This document shows positions 16,110 through 23,749 of a DNA stretch of 64,000 bases, one piece after another. A program made the translations under genes and the position numbers. The DNA is from AC-49 sp963766605 (GTDB lineage: Bacteria; Actinomycetota; Thermoleophilia; Solirubrobacterales; Solirubrobacteraceae): NCBI GenBank assembly GCA_963766605.1, contig CAVYAT010000001.1, positions 744,001-808,000 of the forward strand, read 5' to 3'. Within the stretch, counting starts at the first letter, position 1. The number at the start of each line of letters is the position of its first letter. The notes beneath the pieces are model-generated. The model searched no databases and was not told the origin of the DNA. It saw only the letters and a program-made list of their open reading frames with translations.

Positions 16110-16127
16110 TTGACAGCGTGCTGTCAA
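16110..16127. promoter_or_regulatory. Perfect palindrome, likely MarR operator
   Basis: TTGACAGC, GT, GCTGTCAA: 8-bp perfect arms with a 2-bp centre, 18 bp upstream of the DJ-1 start. On the minus strand it contains TTGACA, a -35-like hexamer. It overlaps the TGA stop (16126-16124) of the small membrane protein gene upstream. A MarR gene lies in the same operon, so autoregulation is the simple reading. Confidence 0.65.
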
Positions 16128-16351
16128 ACATGATACCCGCGGCGCAACCGCTGAAGCCCCCGGCCGCCGTAGTCCCAGACCGCGAGCACCGTGACGAACG
16201 CGACGTAGAGCTCGAACGCCTGCCAAGCGACCGCCCTCGCCCCCGGGTTCTCCCCCTGCCCCAGATGGACGATCAGCACGAGTGCCGCGCTCACCGCCAG
16301 CTCGGCTGCGACCGTCGCCGGCACCGCCGCGACTCGGGCGACCCGCCTCAC
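16124..16351 (-). CDS. Small two-helix membrane protein, 75 residues
   Basis: The 75-residue protein has two hydrophobic segments (about residues 4-27 and 45-62) linked by a short polar loop HLGQGENPGARA, and a basic end LQRLRRGYHV. No named family. Its GTG start at 16351 overlaps the stop of the Bcp gene (GTGA), and its stop falls inside the palindrome before the DJ-1 operon. It is thus the third gene of the mutM-bcp unit. Confidence 0.78.
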   Translation of the reverse strand: MRRVARVAAVPATVAAELAVSAALVLIVHLGQGENPGARAVAWQAFELYVAFVTVLAVWDYGGRGLQRLRRGYHV

Positions 16352-16827
16352 GCGGCGGCGAGCTCCGCCAGTGCCGCGAGAACCTCGTCGTCGTGCGTCT
16401 TGGGGCTGGCCTTCTCGATCACGTGGCGCACGATACCCCCAGCGTCGATGATGAACGTCGAGCGCATGGCGCCCATGTAGGTGCGCCCGTACATCGACTT
16501 CTCGCCCCAGACGCCGTAGAGCTCGCACACGGCATGGTCGGAGTCGGCGAGGAGGTTGAAGTTCAGCCCCTGCTCGTCGTGGAACTTCTTGACGGCCTTG
16601 ACCGGGTCCGGCGACACGCCGAGGACCGTCGCGCCGGTGGCTCCGTAGTCGGCCTGGTGATCGCGCACGCCGCACGCCTGGATCGTGCAGCCCGGCGTGT
16701 TCGCCTTCGGATAGAAGTAGAGGACGACCTCCTGGCCGCGCAGATCCGAGAGCCTGACCGGCTCCCCGTCCTGGTTGGGGAGCTCGAAGTCTGGGGCAGC
16801 GGTTGCGATCTCGATCATGGTCCTCAT
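16348..16827 (-). CDS. bcp: Bcp-type thioredoxin-dependent peroxiredoxin
   Basis: The 159-residue peroxiredoxin reduces organic peroxides and hydrogen peroxide using thioredoxin. The site KANTPGCTIQACGVRD near residue 45 has the peroxidatic Cys and, five residues later, the resolving Cys of the atypical two-Cys Bcp group; GVSPDPVKAVKKFHDE follows as in family members. ATG 16827 overlaps the stop of mutM (ATGA); a second ATG at 16818 has GAGG before it and would drop three residues. Pairing with a repair enzyme for oxidised DNA makes an oxidative-damage unit. Confidence 0.96.
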   Translation of the reverse strand: MRTMIEIATAAPDFELPNQDGEPVRLSDLRGQEVVLYFYPKANTPGCTIQACGVRDHQADYGATGATVLGVSPDPVKAVKKFHDEQGLNFNLLADSDHAVCELYGVWGEKSMYGRTYMGAMRSTFIIDAGGIVRHVIEKASPKTHDDEVLAALAELAAA

Positions 16828-17678
16828 TTCAGCAGCCGCGAGAGCCGCCGGTCCTTGAGCACCTTGCCGGCAGTCTGGTCGGCCGGGCAATAACACATGA
16901 CGTAGGACTCGTAGTGGACCGCTTCGATCGTCGTGCCGCAACGCGGGCAGGGCTCGCCGGCATGGCGGTGGACGAGCAGCGGCAGCGGAAGCTTGTCGGG
17001 GATCGGGAGCTTCACGACCTGCTCGTAGTGCTCGATCGCCCCGTCGAGCCGTTCGATCACGGCCTCGCGCAACGCCGCCGCCTCGTCGTCGTCGAGGTCG
17101 TCCGCGCGCTTGAACGGCGACAGTTGCGCCGACCACAGGATCTCGTCGACCCACGACCGTCCGATCCCCGCGATCACGCGCTGGTCGCGCAGCACGCCGT
17201 GCAGCGGCCGTGCGCCCTGGTCGCTCAGCAGTCCGCGCAGGTCCGGCGGGTCGGGCCACGCCTCGGGCCCCAGCGTCGCCAGCGCGTCGTCGTCCTCAAG
17301 CTCGGCGCGGCGCAGAAGCTTCACCCATGCCGCCTGGCGCGTCCCGAACTCGCGCAGCCGCAGCTCGCGTTCGCCGCCTTCGATCCGGACCAGCAGCCGC
17401 GACGTGCGGTCGCGTAGTCCGGCGTGCTTGTCGTAGAGCTGGAGGCGCCCGGCCGACATCAGGTGGATCAGCAGCGACAGGTCACCCTCGACGTCGACGA
17501 CGAGATGCTTGCCGCGGCGGCGGATCGCCTCGATCGCCGCGCCCTCGATCGCGTGCAACGGCGGGTCGAAGGTCTTCAGCGCGTTCAGGCCCGGGGTGAG
17601 CGCCGAAGCGATGACCGATCCGCGCAGCGCTGCGTCCAGCCGGCGCGCGGTGATCTCGACCTCGGGCAGCTCAGGCAC
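16824..17678 (-). CDS. mutM: Formamidopyrimidine-DNA glycosylase family (MutM/Fpg)
   Basis: The 284-residue enzyme excises oxidised purines and cuts the abasic site. After the initiator the chain reads PELPEVE, with the catalytic Pro and Glu; Lys near residue 57 (RRRGKHLVVD) is the conserved beta-elimination lysine, GIGRSWVDEILW is the helix-two-turn-helix, and the C-terminal zinc finger has CPRCG followed by CYCPADQTAG. The finger ends in an unusual tail DRRLSRLLK instead of the typical QxxGR, so it may be a Nei-like or plant-type subgroup. GTG 17678 is fixed by TACGAT 7 nt upstream. Confidence 0.95.
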   Translation of the reverse strand: MPELPEVEITARRLDAALRGSVIASALTPGLNALKTFDPPLHAIEGAAIEAIRRRGKHLVVDVEGDLSLLIHLMSAGRLQLYDKHAGLRDRTSRLLVRIEGGERELRLREFGTRQAAWVKLLRRAELEDDDALATLGPEAWPDPPDLRGLLSDQGARPLHGVLRDQRVIAGIGRSWVDEILWSAQLSPFKRADDLDDDEAAALREAVIERLDGAIEHYEQVVKLPIPDKLPLPLLVHRHAGEPCPRCGTTIEAVHYESYVMCYCPADQTAGKVLKDRRLSRLLK

Positions 17679-17685
17679 GCGTCAA

Positions 17686-17691
17686 ATCGTA
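17686..17691 (-). promoter_or_regulatory. -10 box TACGAT, 7 nt before GTG of mutM
   Basis: TACGAT, 7 nt (TTGACGC), then GTG 17678; a leaderless mRNA is predicted for mutM-bcp-membrane protein. Confidence 0.6.
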
Positions 17692-17696
17692 CGGAC

Positions 17697-17734
17697 GGGC
17701 TCTCGTTTGACGAATAGCTACCAAACGGGAGCCC
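17697..17734 (-). terminator. Hairpin between SixA unit and mutM
   Basis: GGGCTCTCGTTTG and CAAACGGGAGCCC pair over 13 positions with one mismatch, loop 12 nt. It starts 7 nt after the stop of the 83-residue gene at 17742 and ends just before the mutM promoter. No T-run follows on the minus strand. Confidence 0.5.
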
Positions 17735-17741
17735 ACGGCCC

Positions 17742-17993
17742 CTACGCGTCCAGCAGCGCGCGGACCGTCCGTGCGACCGCGGCACGCACGGCGTCCTCTT
17801 CCATGCCACGGTCGGCGAGCCGGCGGCGGTGATCGTCGCCACAGGCCGAGCGCAGCGCCGCGAGCAGCACGCGGCGGTGCTCCGGGCGCTGCGCCGACAG
17901 CTGCGCCGCGAACGCCTGCTCGATCCGCACGCCTCGGTCGAGCACCTCGTCGACCTGCTCGACGACGGCGTCGGCTCCGGCGTCCGCGGTCAC
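17742..17993 (-). CDS. Small helical protein next to SixA, 83 residues
   Basis: The protein is Ala/Arg/Asp-rich and probably all helical, with no recognised domain; VEQVDEVLDRGVRIEQAFAA and LRSACGDDHRRRLA are its clearest stretches, with a single Cys. GTG 17993 lies in the stop of the SixA-like gene (GTGA), so the pair is translated together. A longer frame to 18260 is the shadow of that gene. The partner position suggests a role in the same phosphohistidine or histidine-phosphatase pathway, which is only inference. Confidence 0.65.
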   Translation of the reverse strand: MTADAGADAVVEQVDEVLDRGVRIEQAFAAQLSAQRPEHRRVLLAALRSACGDDHRRRLADRGMEEDAVRAAVARTVRALLDA

Positions 17994-18457
17994 GCGATGT
18001 GCTCGATCTCGCGCGGGCGCAGGAGCACGATCAGCTCGTTGCGCGTCCCCTCGGTGCGCACGCCGGCGATGCCGCCCTTCTTGACGTCGGCGCGCGCGCC
18101 GGTCAGGTCGTGGACGACCTGACTGAAGTCGGGCTCGTGACCGACGACGAGCACGCGCCCCCCGTCGTCGACCGATTCGAGCAGCTCCTGGGCATCGCGA
18201 AGGCCGAATCCCGACCCCAGAGGCTCGTGCGTGACCGGCGTTGCGCCGAGCGTCTCGCACGCGTACTGGGCCGTCTGCACCGCGCGCACCTTGGGGCTGG
18301 TGTAGACGGCGTCGAAGCCGCCGACCAACTCCTGGAGCGCGCGTCCGGCCGCGCGCGACTGGTCCACGCCGCGCGGCGTCAGCTCGCGGCGCGAATCCTC
18401 ACGCACGCCATGGGGTTCCGCATCCCCGTGCCGCAAGAGCCAGAGCTGACGACCCAT
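17990..18457 (-). CDS. sixA: SixA-like phosphohistidine phosphatase
   Basis: The 155-residue histidine phosphatase begins LWLLRHGDAEP, the RHG nucleophile motif at residues 9-11, has DAVYTSPKVRAVQTA (second basic site) and VLVVGHEPDFSQVV with the second catalytic His. Length and motif spacing match SixA, which removes phosphate from histidine phosphotransfer or PTS domains. The start is ATG 18457; a longer frame to 18877 is antisense to the phosphotransferase gene. It is divergent from that gene with 58 bp between starts. Confidence 0.92.
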   Translation of the reverse strand: MGRQLWLLRHGDAEPHGVREDSRRELTPRGVDQSRAAGRALQELVGGFDAVYTSPKVRAVQTAQYACETLGATPVTHEPLGSGFGLRDAQELLESVDDGGRVLVVGHEPDFSQVVHDLTGARADVKKGGIAGVRTEGTRNELIVLLRPREIEHIA

Positions 18458-18503
18458 GCGTTCAGTGTGCCAGGACGCGGCCACATGCAGGCGATATTGC
18501 GTG

Positions 18504-18509
18504 TACCTT
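18504..18509 (+). promoter_or_regulatory. -10 box TACCTT, 6 nt before GTG 18516
   Basis: TACCTT, 6 nt (GCCCGG), then GTG; it sets the start of the phosphotransferase gene. Confidence 0.55.
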
Positions 18510-18515
18510 GCCCGG

Positions 18516-19598
18516 GTGCCTACCGCCCTGGCTCCCGACGACGTCGTCCTCACCCACGCCGAAGCCGCCGCCAACACGCGCGAGCCGCTGCTCGTGCTCG
18601 ACCCGCTCGCTGCGTTTCTCGACGCCCACGGCATCGGCTCCGGCGACATCGAGGTCGTGCCGGTCGGCGAGGGCCGCTCGAATGCGACCTTCCTGTTGAC
18701 GCGCGGTGACACGACCGTCGTGCTGCGCCGGCCCCCGCGCGGGCCGCTGCCGCCCAGCGCGCACGACGTCCTGCGCGAGGCGCGCGTTCTGACCGGACTG
18801 GCCGGCAACGCCCGTGTCCCGCCGGTGCTCGCGGTGTGCGAGGACACGGCCGTGATCGGCGCCCCGTTCATGATCATGGAGAACGTCGACGGTCATGTCA
18901 TCACGTCGCAGATGCCCGACGAGCTGGCCGACCCGCAGGAGTGCCGGCATGTCGCCGAGCAGCTGATCGACGGGATGGTCGAGATCCACGCCGTCGACTG
19001 GCGCGCGGCCGGCCTGGAGGGCTTCGGGCGCCCCGACGGCTACCTCGAGCGTCAGCTGCGGCGCTTCATCGGCCTGTGGGAGCACAACAAGACGCGTGAG
19101 ATCCCCGAGTTCGACGAGGCCGCCAAGTGGCTGGCCGACAACCTGCCGCAGTCGCCGCCGGCGACGATCGTCCACGGCGACTACCGCCTGGGCAACACGA
19201 TCTTCGCCGTCGGCGCTCCCGCACAGCTCAAGGCGGTGCTCGACTGGGAGATGTCGACGATCGGCGACCCGCTGGCCGACATCGGCTACATGACCGCGGT
19301 CTGGTCGCAGGCCGACGATCCGGTCGGCCGCTACGAGACGACCGGCGTCACCCGCCAGCCGGGCTTCCCGACGCGCGCCGAGCTCGTCGGCCTCTACGAG
19401 GAGCGCTCCGGGCGCTCGATGCACGACATCAACTGGTATCGCGCGCTGGCGATCTGGAAGTCGGTCGTGTTCATGGAGGGCAACTACGTCCGCGCCGTGA
19501 CCGGTGCCAGCGACGACGAGTTCATGGCCCAGTTCGCCGACGGCGTCGTGATGCTCGCTCAGCGAGCGCTCGCCATCACACGCGGGTCTGAGTTCTAG
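18516..19598 (+). CDS. APH/ACAD10-type phosphotransferase
   Basis: The 360-residue protein has the aminoglycoside-phosphotransferase kinase fold: TVVLRRPPRG (nucleotide lysine/arginine strand), the Brenner motif IVHGDYRLGNTIF near residue 225, and the metal site VLDWEMSTIGDPLADIGYM. This arrangement with WEMSTIGDPLAD marks the group fused to acyl-CoA dehydrogenases in ACAD10, often next to fatty-acid genes. It probably phosphorylates a hydroxyacyl-CoA or related metabolite rather than an antibiotic. GTG 18516 follows TACCTT by 6 nt. The 3' end overlaps ctaG by 23 nt. Confidence 0.92.
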   Translation: MPTALAPDDVVLTHAEAAANTREPLLVLDPLAAFLDAHGIGSGDIEVVPVGEGRSNATFLLTRGDTTVVLRRPPRGPLPPSAHDVLREARVLTGLAGNARVPPVLAVCEDTAVIGAPFMIMENVDGHVITSQMPDELADPQECRHVAEQLIDGMVEIHAVDWRAAGLEGFGRPDGYLERQLRRFIGLWEHNKTREIPEFDEAAKWLADNLPQSPPATIVHGDYRLGNTIFAVGAPAQLKAVLDWEMSTIGDPLADIGYMTAVWSQADDPVGRYETTGVTRQPGFPTRAELVGLYEERSGRSMHDINWYRALAIWKSVVFMEGNYVRAVTGASDDEFMAQFADGVVMLAQRALAITRGSEF

Positions 19599-20505
19599 AC
19601 CCGCTCTCGATCCGCGCCCGCAGCTCGGCGCCGCGCCCGGCGGCGACCGCGCGCGCCGCGCGCTGATCGGTCAGGGCGACCCCGTGGCGCCCGGCCAGGT
19701 CGAGCAGCTCCTGGCGCTCCTCGCCCTCGCGGGCCGCCTTGAGGAACAGCCAGCAGAACAGGCCCAGCGTCAGGAACGACTCCCAGATCATCATGATCGC
19801 CCCGGCCGCGACCTGATCGGCGCCGGGCGTCACGCCGCGCAGCGCCTCGCCGGCCGCGTAGGCGTCGTAGAAGTGCCCGCCGCCGAACACGAACACGTTG
19901 CCGAGGATCCCGCCGATCAGCCGCACGGCGATGATGTAGACGAGCTTGGCGCCGTTGCCGAACCACACCGGCTGCGGCAGCGGCCCGAACAGGCACATCC
20001 ACATGTTCGCCCCCAGCGCGATGAACAGCAGGTGTTGGAGCGCATGGATGCCCGAGTGGTTGACGGCGGCGTCCTGTAGCGCGGGCGCGTGCCAGGCGTA
20101 GAAGTCCAGCGCCCACAGCGGCAGCGCGACGAGCGGGTTGGTCAGGATCCGCAGCCGGTCGAACAGCCCGATCTTCATCACCGGCGCGATCAGCGGCCCC
20201 GTCAGGCCGAGCACGAGCAGCAGCGAACCGACATCGCCGATCAGCAGGTGCTCGAGCATGTGGACCGCGAACAGCTGGTCGGCCAGCCCGGCGAGCGGCG
20301 AGATCAGCGTGCCGACGATCAGCGTCAGCCCGCCGTACCAGCACCACTGCCGCCACGCCGGGACGGCGCGCGGCGTCGGGGCGAGCGTGTGGGCCCGCGT
20401 CGCGTACAGCACCGCCGCCACCACCGCCGGAGCGATCTGTAGCGGCTCGAATTCGAAGCCGGGGATGCCGGCGTGCGCGATCAGCCGCGGTTCCCCCGCC
20501 CCCAC
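19576..20505 (-). CDS. ctaG: CtaG-type cytochrome c oxidase assembly protein
   Basis: The 309-residue protein has seven or so membrane helices and the metal-binding signature of the caa3-type CtaG family: HMLEHLLIGD near residue 90, then AWHAPALQDAAVNHSGIHAL with paired histidines, and FGGGHFYDAYAAG. It would help insert copper into heme-copper oxidase. A charged soluble tail (about 55 residues) follows. GTG 20505 lies inside the 3' end of the aldehyde dehydrogenase gene (25-nt overlap), so the two are coupled. No oxidase subunit genes are in view. Confidence 0.88.
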   Translation of the reverse strand: MGAGEPRLIAHAGIPGFEFEPLQIAPAVVAAVLYATRAHTLAPTPRAVPAWRQWCWYGGLTLIVGTLISPLAGLADQLFAVHMLEHLLIGDVGSLLLVLGLTGPLIAPVMKIGLFDRLRILTNPLVALPLWALDFYAWHAPALQDAAVNHSGIHALQHLLFIALGANMWMCLFGPLPQPVWFGNGAKLVYIIAVRLIGGILGNVFVFGGGHFYDAYAAGEALRGVTPGADQVAAGAIMMIWESFLTLGLFCWLFLKAAREGEERQELLDLAGRHGVALTDQRAARAVAAGRGAELRARIESGSRTQTRV

Positions 20506-22028
20506 AGGATGCGATACAGACGCACGAGGCGACGGCTCATCTTCGCCTTGTAGGGGAACATCTGCGGGTCGCGCTTGGCGTGGAAGCGCGAGATCAGGAT
20601 CGACTGCTGGGCGCAGTACTTGCGGATGCCGGCCGCACCGTGGCGCGAGCCGAGCCCCGACGCCTTCCAGCCGCCGAACGGCAGCTCCAGCGCGCTGTAG
20701 TTCATGACCACGTCGTTGACGCAGACCGCGCCCGACTCGACGCGCCGCGCGACCGCCTCGCCCTTGTGGATGTCCTTGCTGAAGACCGAGCCGCTGAGCC
20801 CGTAGGGCGAGTCGTTGGCCAGCCGGATGGCCTCCTCGGCGTCGGCGACCTTCATGATCGGCAGCGTCGGGCCGAACGTCTCCTCGGTCATGCACTCCAT
20901 GTCGTGGTCGACGTCGACGAGCACGGTCGGCTCGTACGCGCTGTCGCCGTTGCCGCGGTGGCCGCCGGTCAGGACGCGGGCGCCCTTGTCGGTGGCGTCC
21001 CTGACGTGGCGCTCGATGATGTCGAGCTGCGGCGGCGACGTCAGCGTGCCGACCTCGACCGTGCCCGGGCCGCCCGACGGGTCGCCCTGGCGCAGCGCCT
21101 TGACCTTGCCCACGACCTTGTCGACGAACTCGTCGTACACCGGCTCCTCGACGTATACGCGCTCGACCGAGATGCAGGTCTGGCCGGCGTTCTGCATCGA
21201 CCAGAAGACGGCGGCGTTGGCGGCGCGCTCGAGGTCGGCGTCGGCAAGCACGATCATCGGGTCCTTGCCGCCGAGTTCCAGCGACGCCGGGATCAGCCGC
21301 GCGGCAGCCCGTTCGGCAACCTTGCGGCCGGTGGCCGTCGAGCCGGTGAACATGATCATGTCGACCTCGTCGATCAACGCCCGGCCGGCGTCGCCGGTCC
21401 CGGTCGCGACCTGGAAGACGTGCTCGGGGATGCCGCACTCGGTCAGGCCCTCGGCCAGCAGCATCGACGTCAGCGGCGTGAGCTCGGACGGCTTGAGGAT
21501 CACGCTGTTGCCGGCTGCCAGCGCCGGGATGCAGTCGCCAAACGAGTTGACGAGCGGATAGTTCCACGGACCGATGACGCCGATCAGGCCCAGCGGGCGG
21601 AACCGGACCTTGAGCTTCTTGCCCAGCACGAACACCGAGCCCGACTTCACCGTCTGATCGGCGAGGTACTTGCCGGCATGCTTGGCCCAGAAGCCGAACG
21701 CGCTGGCGCCGTAGGAGAGCTCGAGGATCCCGGCGTCCTCCCACGTCTTGCCGGTCTCGGACATGATCGTGTCGATCACCCGGTCGGAGTTGTCCAGCAG
21801 CCACTTCTGCGCACGGCGCATGACCCGGGCCCGGCCCTCGAAGCCGATCGCCTCCCACGCCGGCTGGGCCGCGCGGCCCTGGCGAGCCAGGCGGGCGATG
21901 TCGGGCGCGCCGAGGTCGGGGACGGTCGCGATCACCTCGCCCGTCGCCGGGTTGTGCACCGCAACGGTGTCCGCAGACGCCGCGCCATTGCTCGACGTCT
22001 CCGACGTCTTCTCCTTGGTACCGGCCAT
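20481..22028 (-). CDS. NAD(P)-dependent aldehyde dehydrogenase
   Basis: The 515-residue enzyme oxidises an aldehyde to the acid. PWNYPL (near residue 150), FTGSTATGRK (coenzyme loop), LELGGKDP (general base Glu) and GQTCISVERVYV (catalytic Cys) are all intact, and EETFGPTLPI and SALELPFGGWKASGLG follow as in the family. The substrate is unknown; the C-terminal tail with MFPYKAKMSRRLVRLYRIL is basic and amphipathic and could bind membranes, as in long-chain fatty-aldehyde dehydrogenases. ATG 22028 has the strong ribosome site GAGGAGG. The 3' end overlaps ctaG. Confidence 0.96.
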   Translation of the reverse strand: MAGTKEKTSETSSNGAASADTVAVHNPATGEVIATVPDLGAPDIARLARQGRAAQPAWEAIGFEGRARVMRRAQKWLLDNSDRVIDTIMSETGKTWEDAGILELSYGASAFGFWAKHAGKYLADQTVKSGSVFVLGKKLKVRFRPLGLIGVIGPWNYPLVNSFGDCIPALAAGNSVILKPSELTPLTSMLLAEGLTECGIPEHVFQVATGTGDAGRALIDEVDMIMFTGSTATGRKVAERAAARLIPASLELGGKDPMIVLADADLERAANAAVFWSMQNAGQTCISVERVYVEEPVYDEFVDKVVGKVKALRQGDPSGGPGTVEVGTLTSPPQLDIIERHVRDATDKGARVLTGGHRGNGDSAYEPTVLVDVDHDMECMTEETFGPTLPIMKVADAEEAIRLANDSPYGLSGSVFSKDIHKGEAVARRVESGAVCVNDVVMNYSALELPFGGWKASGLGSRHGAAGIRKYCAQQSILISRFHAKRDPQMFPYKAKMSRRLVRLYRILWGRGNRG

Positions 22029-22064
22029 GTCGACCTCCTCGGTCGTGCGATCTGAAGAAAGAGG

Positions 22065-22523
22065 CTAGCTCAGTGCGATCGACTCGATGACGAGGTCATC
22101 GACCGGACGGTCGCTGCCGCTCGTCGGCGCCGCCTCGAGCCGGTCGACCACCTCCATGCCGCTCGCAACCTGCCCGAATACGGTGTGCTTACCGTCGAGC
22201 CACGGAGCGGCGTCGGTGGTGACGATGAAGAACTGCGAGCCGTTGGTGTTCGGCCCGGCGTTGGCCATCGCCAGCGCGCCGCGGACGACCTTGTGGTCGT
22301 TGAACTCGTCCTCGAAGGCGTAGCCGGGGCCGCCGGTGCCGGTGCCCTGCGGGCAGCCGCCCTGGATCATGAAGTCCTTGATCACGCGGTGGAAGATCAG
22401 GCCGTCGTAGAAGCCGTCGGCGGCGAGCTTGCGAAAGTTGTCGACCGTCTTGGGGGCGTCCTCATCGAACAGCTCGAACTCGATCGGCCCCACGCTGGTG
22501 TTCATCGTCGCTGTGCTTGGCAT
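22065..22523 (-). CDS. Cyclophilin-type peptidyl-prolyl isomerase
   Basis: The 152-residue cyclophilin has FHRVIKDFMIQGG (catalytic Arg and Phe), GSQFFIVTTDAAPWLDGKHTVFGQV and GMEVVDRLE, all as in family members. It has no signal, so it acts in the cytoplasm. ATG 22523 shares its A with the stop of the zinc-ribbon gene (TGATG), so the two are coupled; a TTG three bases earlier is also in frame. Confidence 0.96.
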   Translation of the reverse strand: MPSTATMNTSVGPIEFELFDEDAPKTVDNFRKLAADGFYDGLIFHRVIKDFMIQGGCPQGTGTGGPGYAFEDEFNDHKVVRGALAMANAGPNTNGSQFFIVTTDAAPWLDGKHTVFGQVASGMEVVDRLEAAPTSGSDRPVDDLVIESIALS

Positions 22524-23677
22524 CAACTGAACACTGACAGTTCCGCGATGCTGACCGATGCCCCGATGGCGGGCGTGGTCGGCGGCGGCACGGTCGTCGC
22601 CGCCACGGTCGGCGGCGGCGTGGTGGCCGTCGTCGCCGTGGTCGTCGTCGGGTCGGGCGCCGGCGCCGGCGTCGACGCGGTCGCGTCGGTGCCCGTGGCC
22701 GGAACGTCGCGCGCGCCCGGCTGGGCCGGCGGCGGGTTGGTCACCCAGATCAGCAGATAGCGGTAGGAGACACCCTTGCCCTTCTTGCCCAGCGTCAGCG
22801 TCGCCGTGCCGTCGGCCGACGCGACGTCGACCCCGTTGCGCAGGTGCTTCCAGTTGGGGTCGGTCAGCGTCTTGGGGATGTCGGGGCCGGTGGCGCCGTA
22901 GACGCCCGCCCCGAAGCCGGGGGTCGGCGTCTGGAGGTGGATCCTCGTGACGTGCTTGACCGCGCCGAGGTCGATCAGGAAGCCGGCCTGGACGCCGTCG
23001 GTGCTGGGGATCGTGTTGATCGTCAGCAGCGTGCTCGGGTCGCCGTCGGTCGCGGCGACGGCGTCGGTATGGCTGACCACGCGGGTCTGCGGGTCGTAGA
23101 TCGAGACGGCGTTCTTGGCCAGCTTGATCTTCGTCGACTTCGGCTTGGTCGTCGTCGGCGTCGTCTTGGTCGGCGTCGTGGACCGCGGCGTCGACGTGGT
23201 CGTCGTCGTGTCGGGCGTCGACGTGTCGGTCGTGTCCGGCGTCGACGCGTCGGTCGTGTCGGCCGGGAAGTCGTCGGAGGAGTCGTCCGGCGGAACGGTT
23301 GGCGTCGATTCGACCGGCGGCGGGCTGGAGGTCGTCTCGTGCGTCTTCGTCGTGGGCGGGGTCGTCGCGGGCGTCGTGTCGGTCGGCGCGGCAGGCGTCG
23401 TGGGCGCCGGCGCCGGCAGCGAGGCGATGACGATCGACTTACCGCCGTGGCTGAGCGCCGCGTAGCTGGCGCCGACGGCGAGCCCGACGAGCACGAGCGT
23501 CAGCGCGGCGACCTTGGCCGCGGTCTTCAGGCCGGGGAGCTCGCCGATCCGCGACGGTGACGCGGTGCCGCAGGCCAGGCACCAGTCCTGCTCGGGCGCG
23601 AGCGGCGCGCCGCAGGAGGCACAGGTGCCAGGCCCGTCGTCGGGCGCGTCGGGATCCGGGGCGGAGGGCTCCGTCAT
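22523..23677 (-). CDS. Zinc-ribbon membrane-anchored Thr/Pro-rich protein with discoidin-like domain
   Basis: The 384-residue protein starts with a zinc ribbon CASCGAP...CLACG (residues about 19-37), then one membrane helix (about 52-75), a long Thr/Pro/Asp-rich linker (about 85-180) and a beta-rich C-terminal domain with AVAATDGDPSTLLTI and FLIDLGAVKHVTRIHL, resembling F5/8 discoidin (galactose-binding) modules. A second Thr/Pro tract interrupts the end of that domain. The ribbon should be cytosolic and the rest outside. ATG 23677 follows TACCCT by 6 nt. It may sense or bind envelope glycans. Confidence 0.85.
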   Translation of the reverse strand: MTEPSAPDPDAPDDGPGTCASCGAPLAPEQDWCLACGTASPSRIGELPGLKTAAKVAALTLVLVGLAVGASYAALSHGGKSIVIASLPAPAPTTPAAPTDTTPATTPPTTKTHETTSSPPPVESTPTVPPDDSSDDFPADTTDASTPDTTDTSTPDTTTTTSTPRSTTPTKTTPTTTKPKSTKIKLAKNAVSIYDPQTRVVSHTDAVAATDGDPSTLLTINTIPSTDGVQAGFLIDLGAVKHVTRIHLQTPTPGFGAGVYGATGPDIPKTLTDPNWKHLRNGVDVASADGTATLTLGKKGKGVSYRYLLIWVTNPPPAQPGARDVPATGTDATASTPAPAPDPTTTTATTATTPPPTVAATTVPPPTTPAIGASVSIAELSVFS

Positions 23678-23683
23678 CAGTAC

Positions 23684-23689
23684 AGGGTA
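23684..23689 (-). promoter_or_regulatory. -10 box TACCCT, 6 nt before ATG 23677
   Basis: TACCCT, 6 nt (GTACTG), ATG on the minus strand; leaderless start of the zinc-ribbon/cyclophilin unit. Confidence 0.6.
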
Positions 23690-23749
23690 GAAGACCGGCG
23701 GGTCACCGGGACGCGGTTCACCGACACGCTTACCCCGGAGTTTCGGCGA

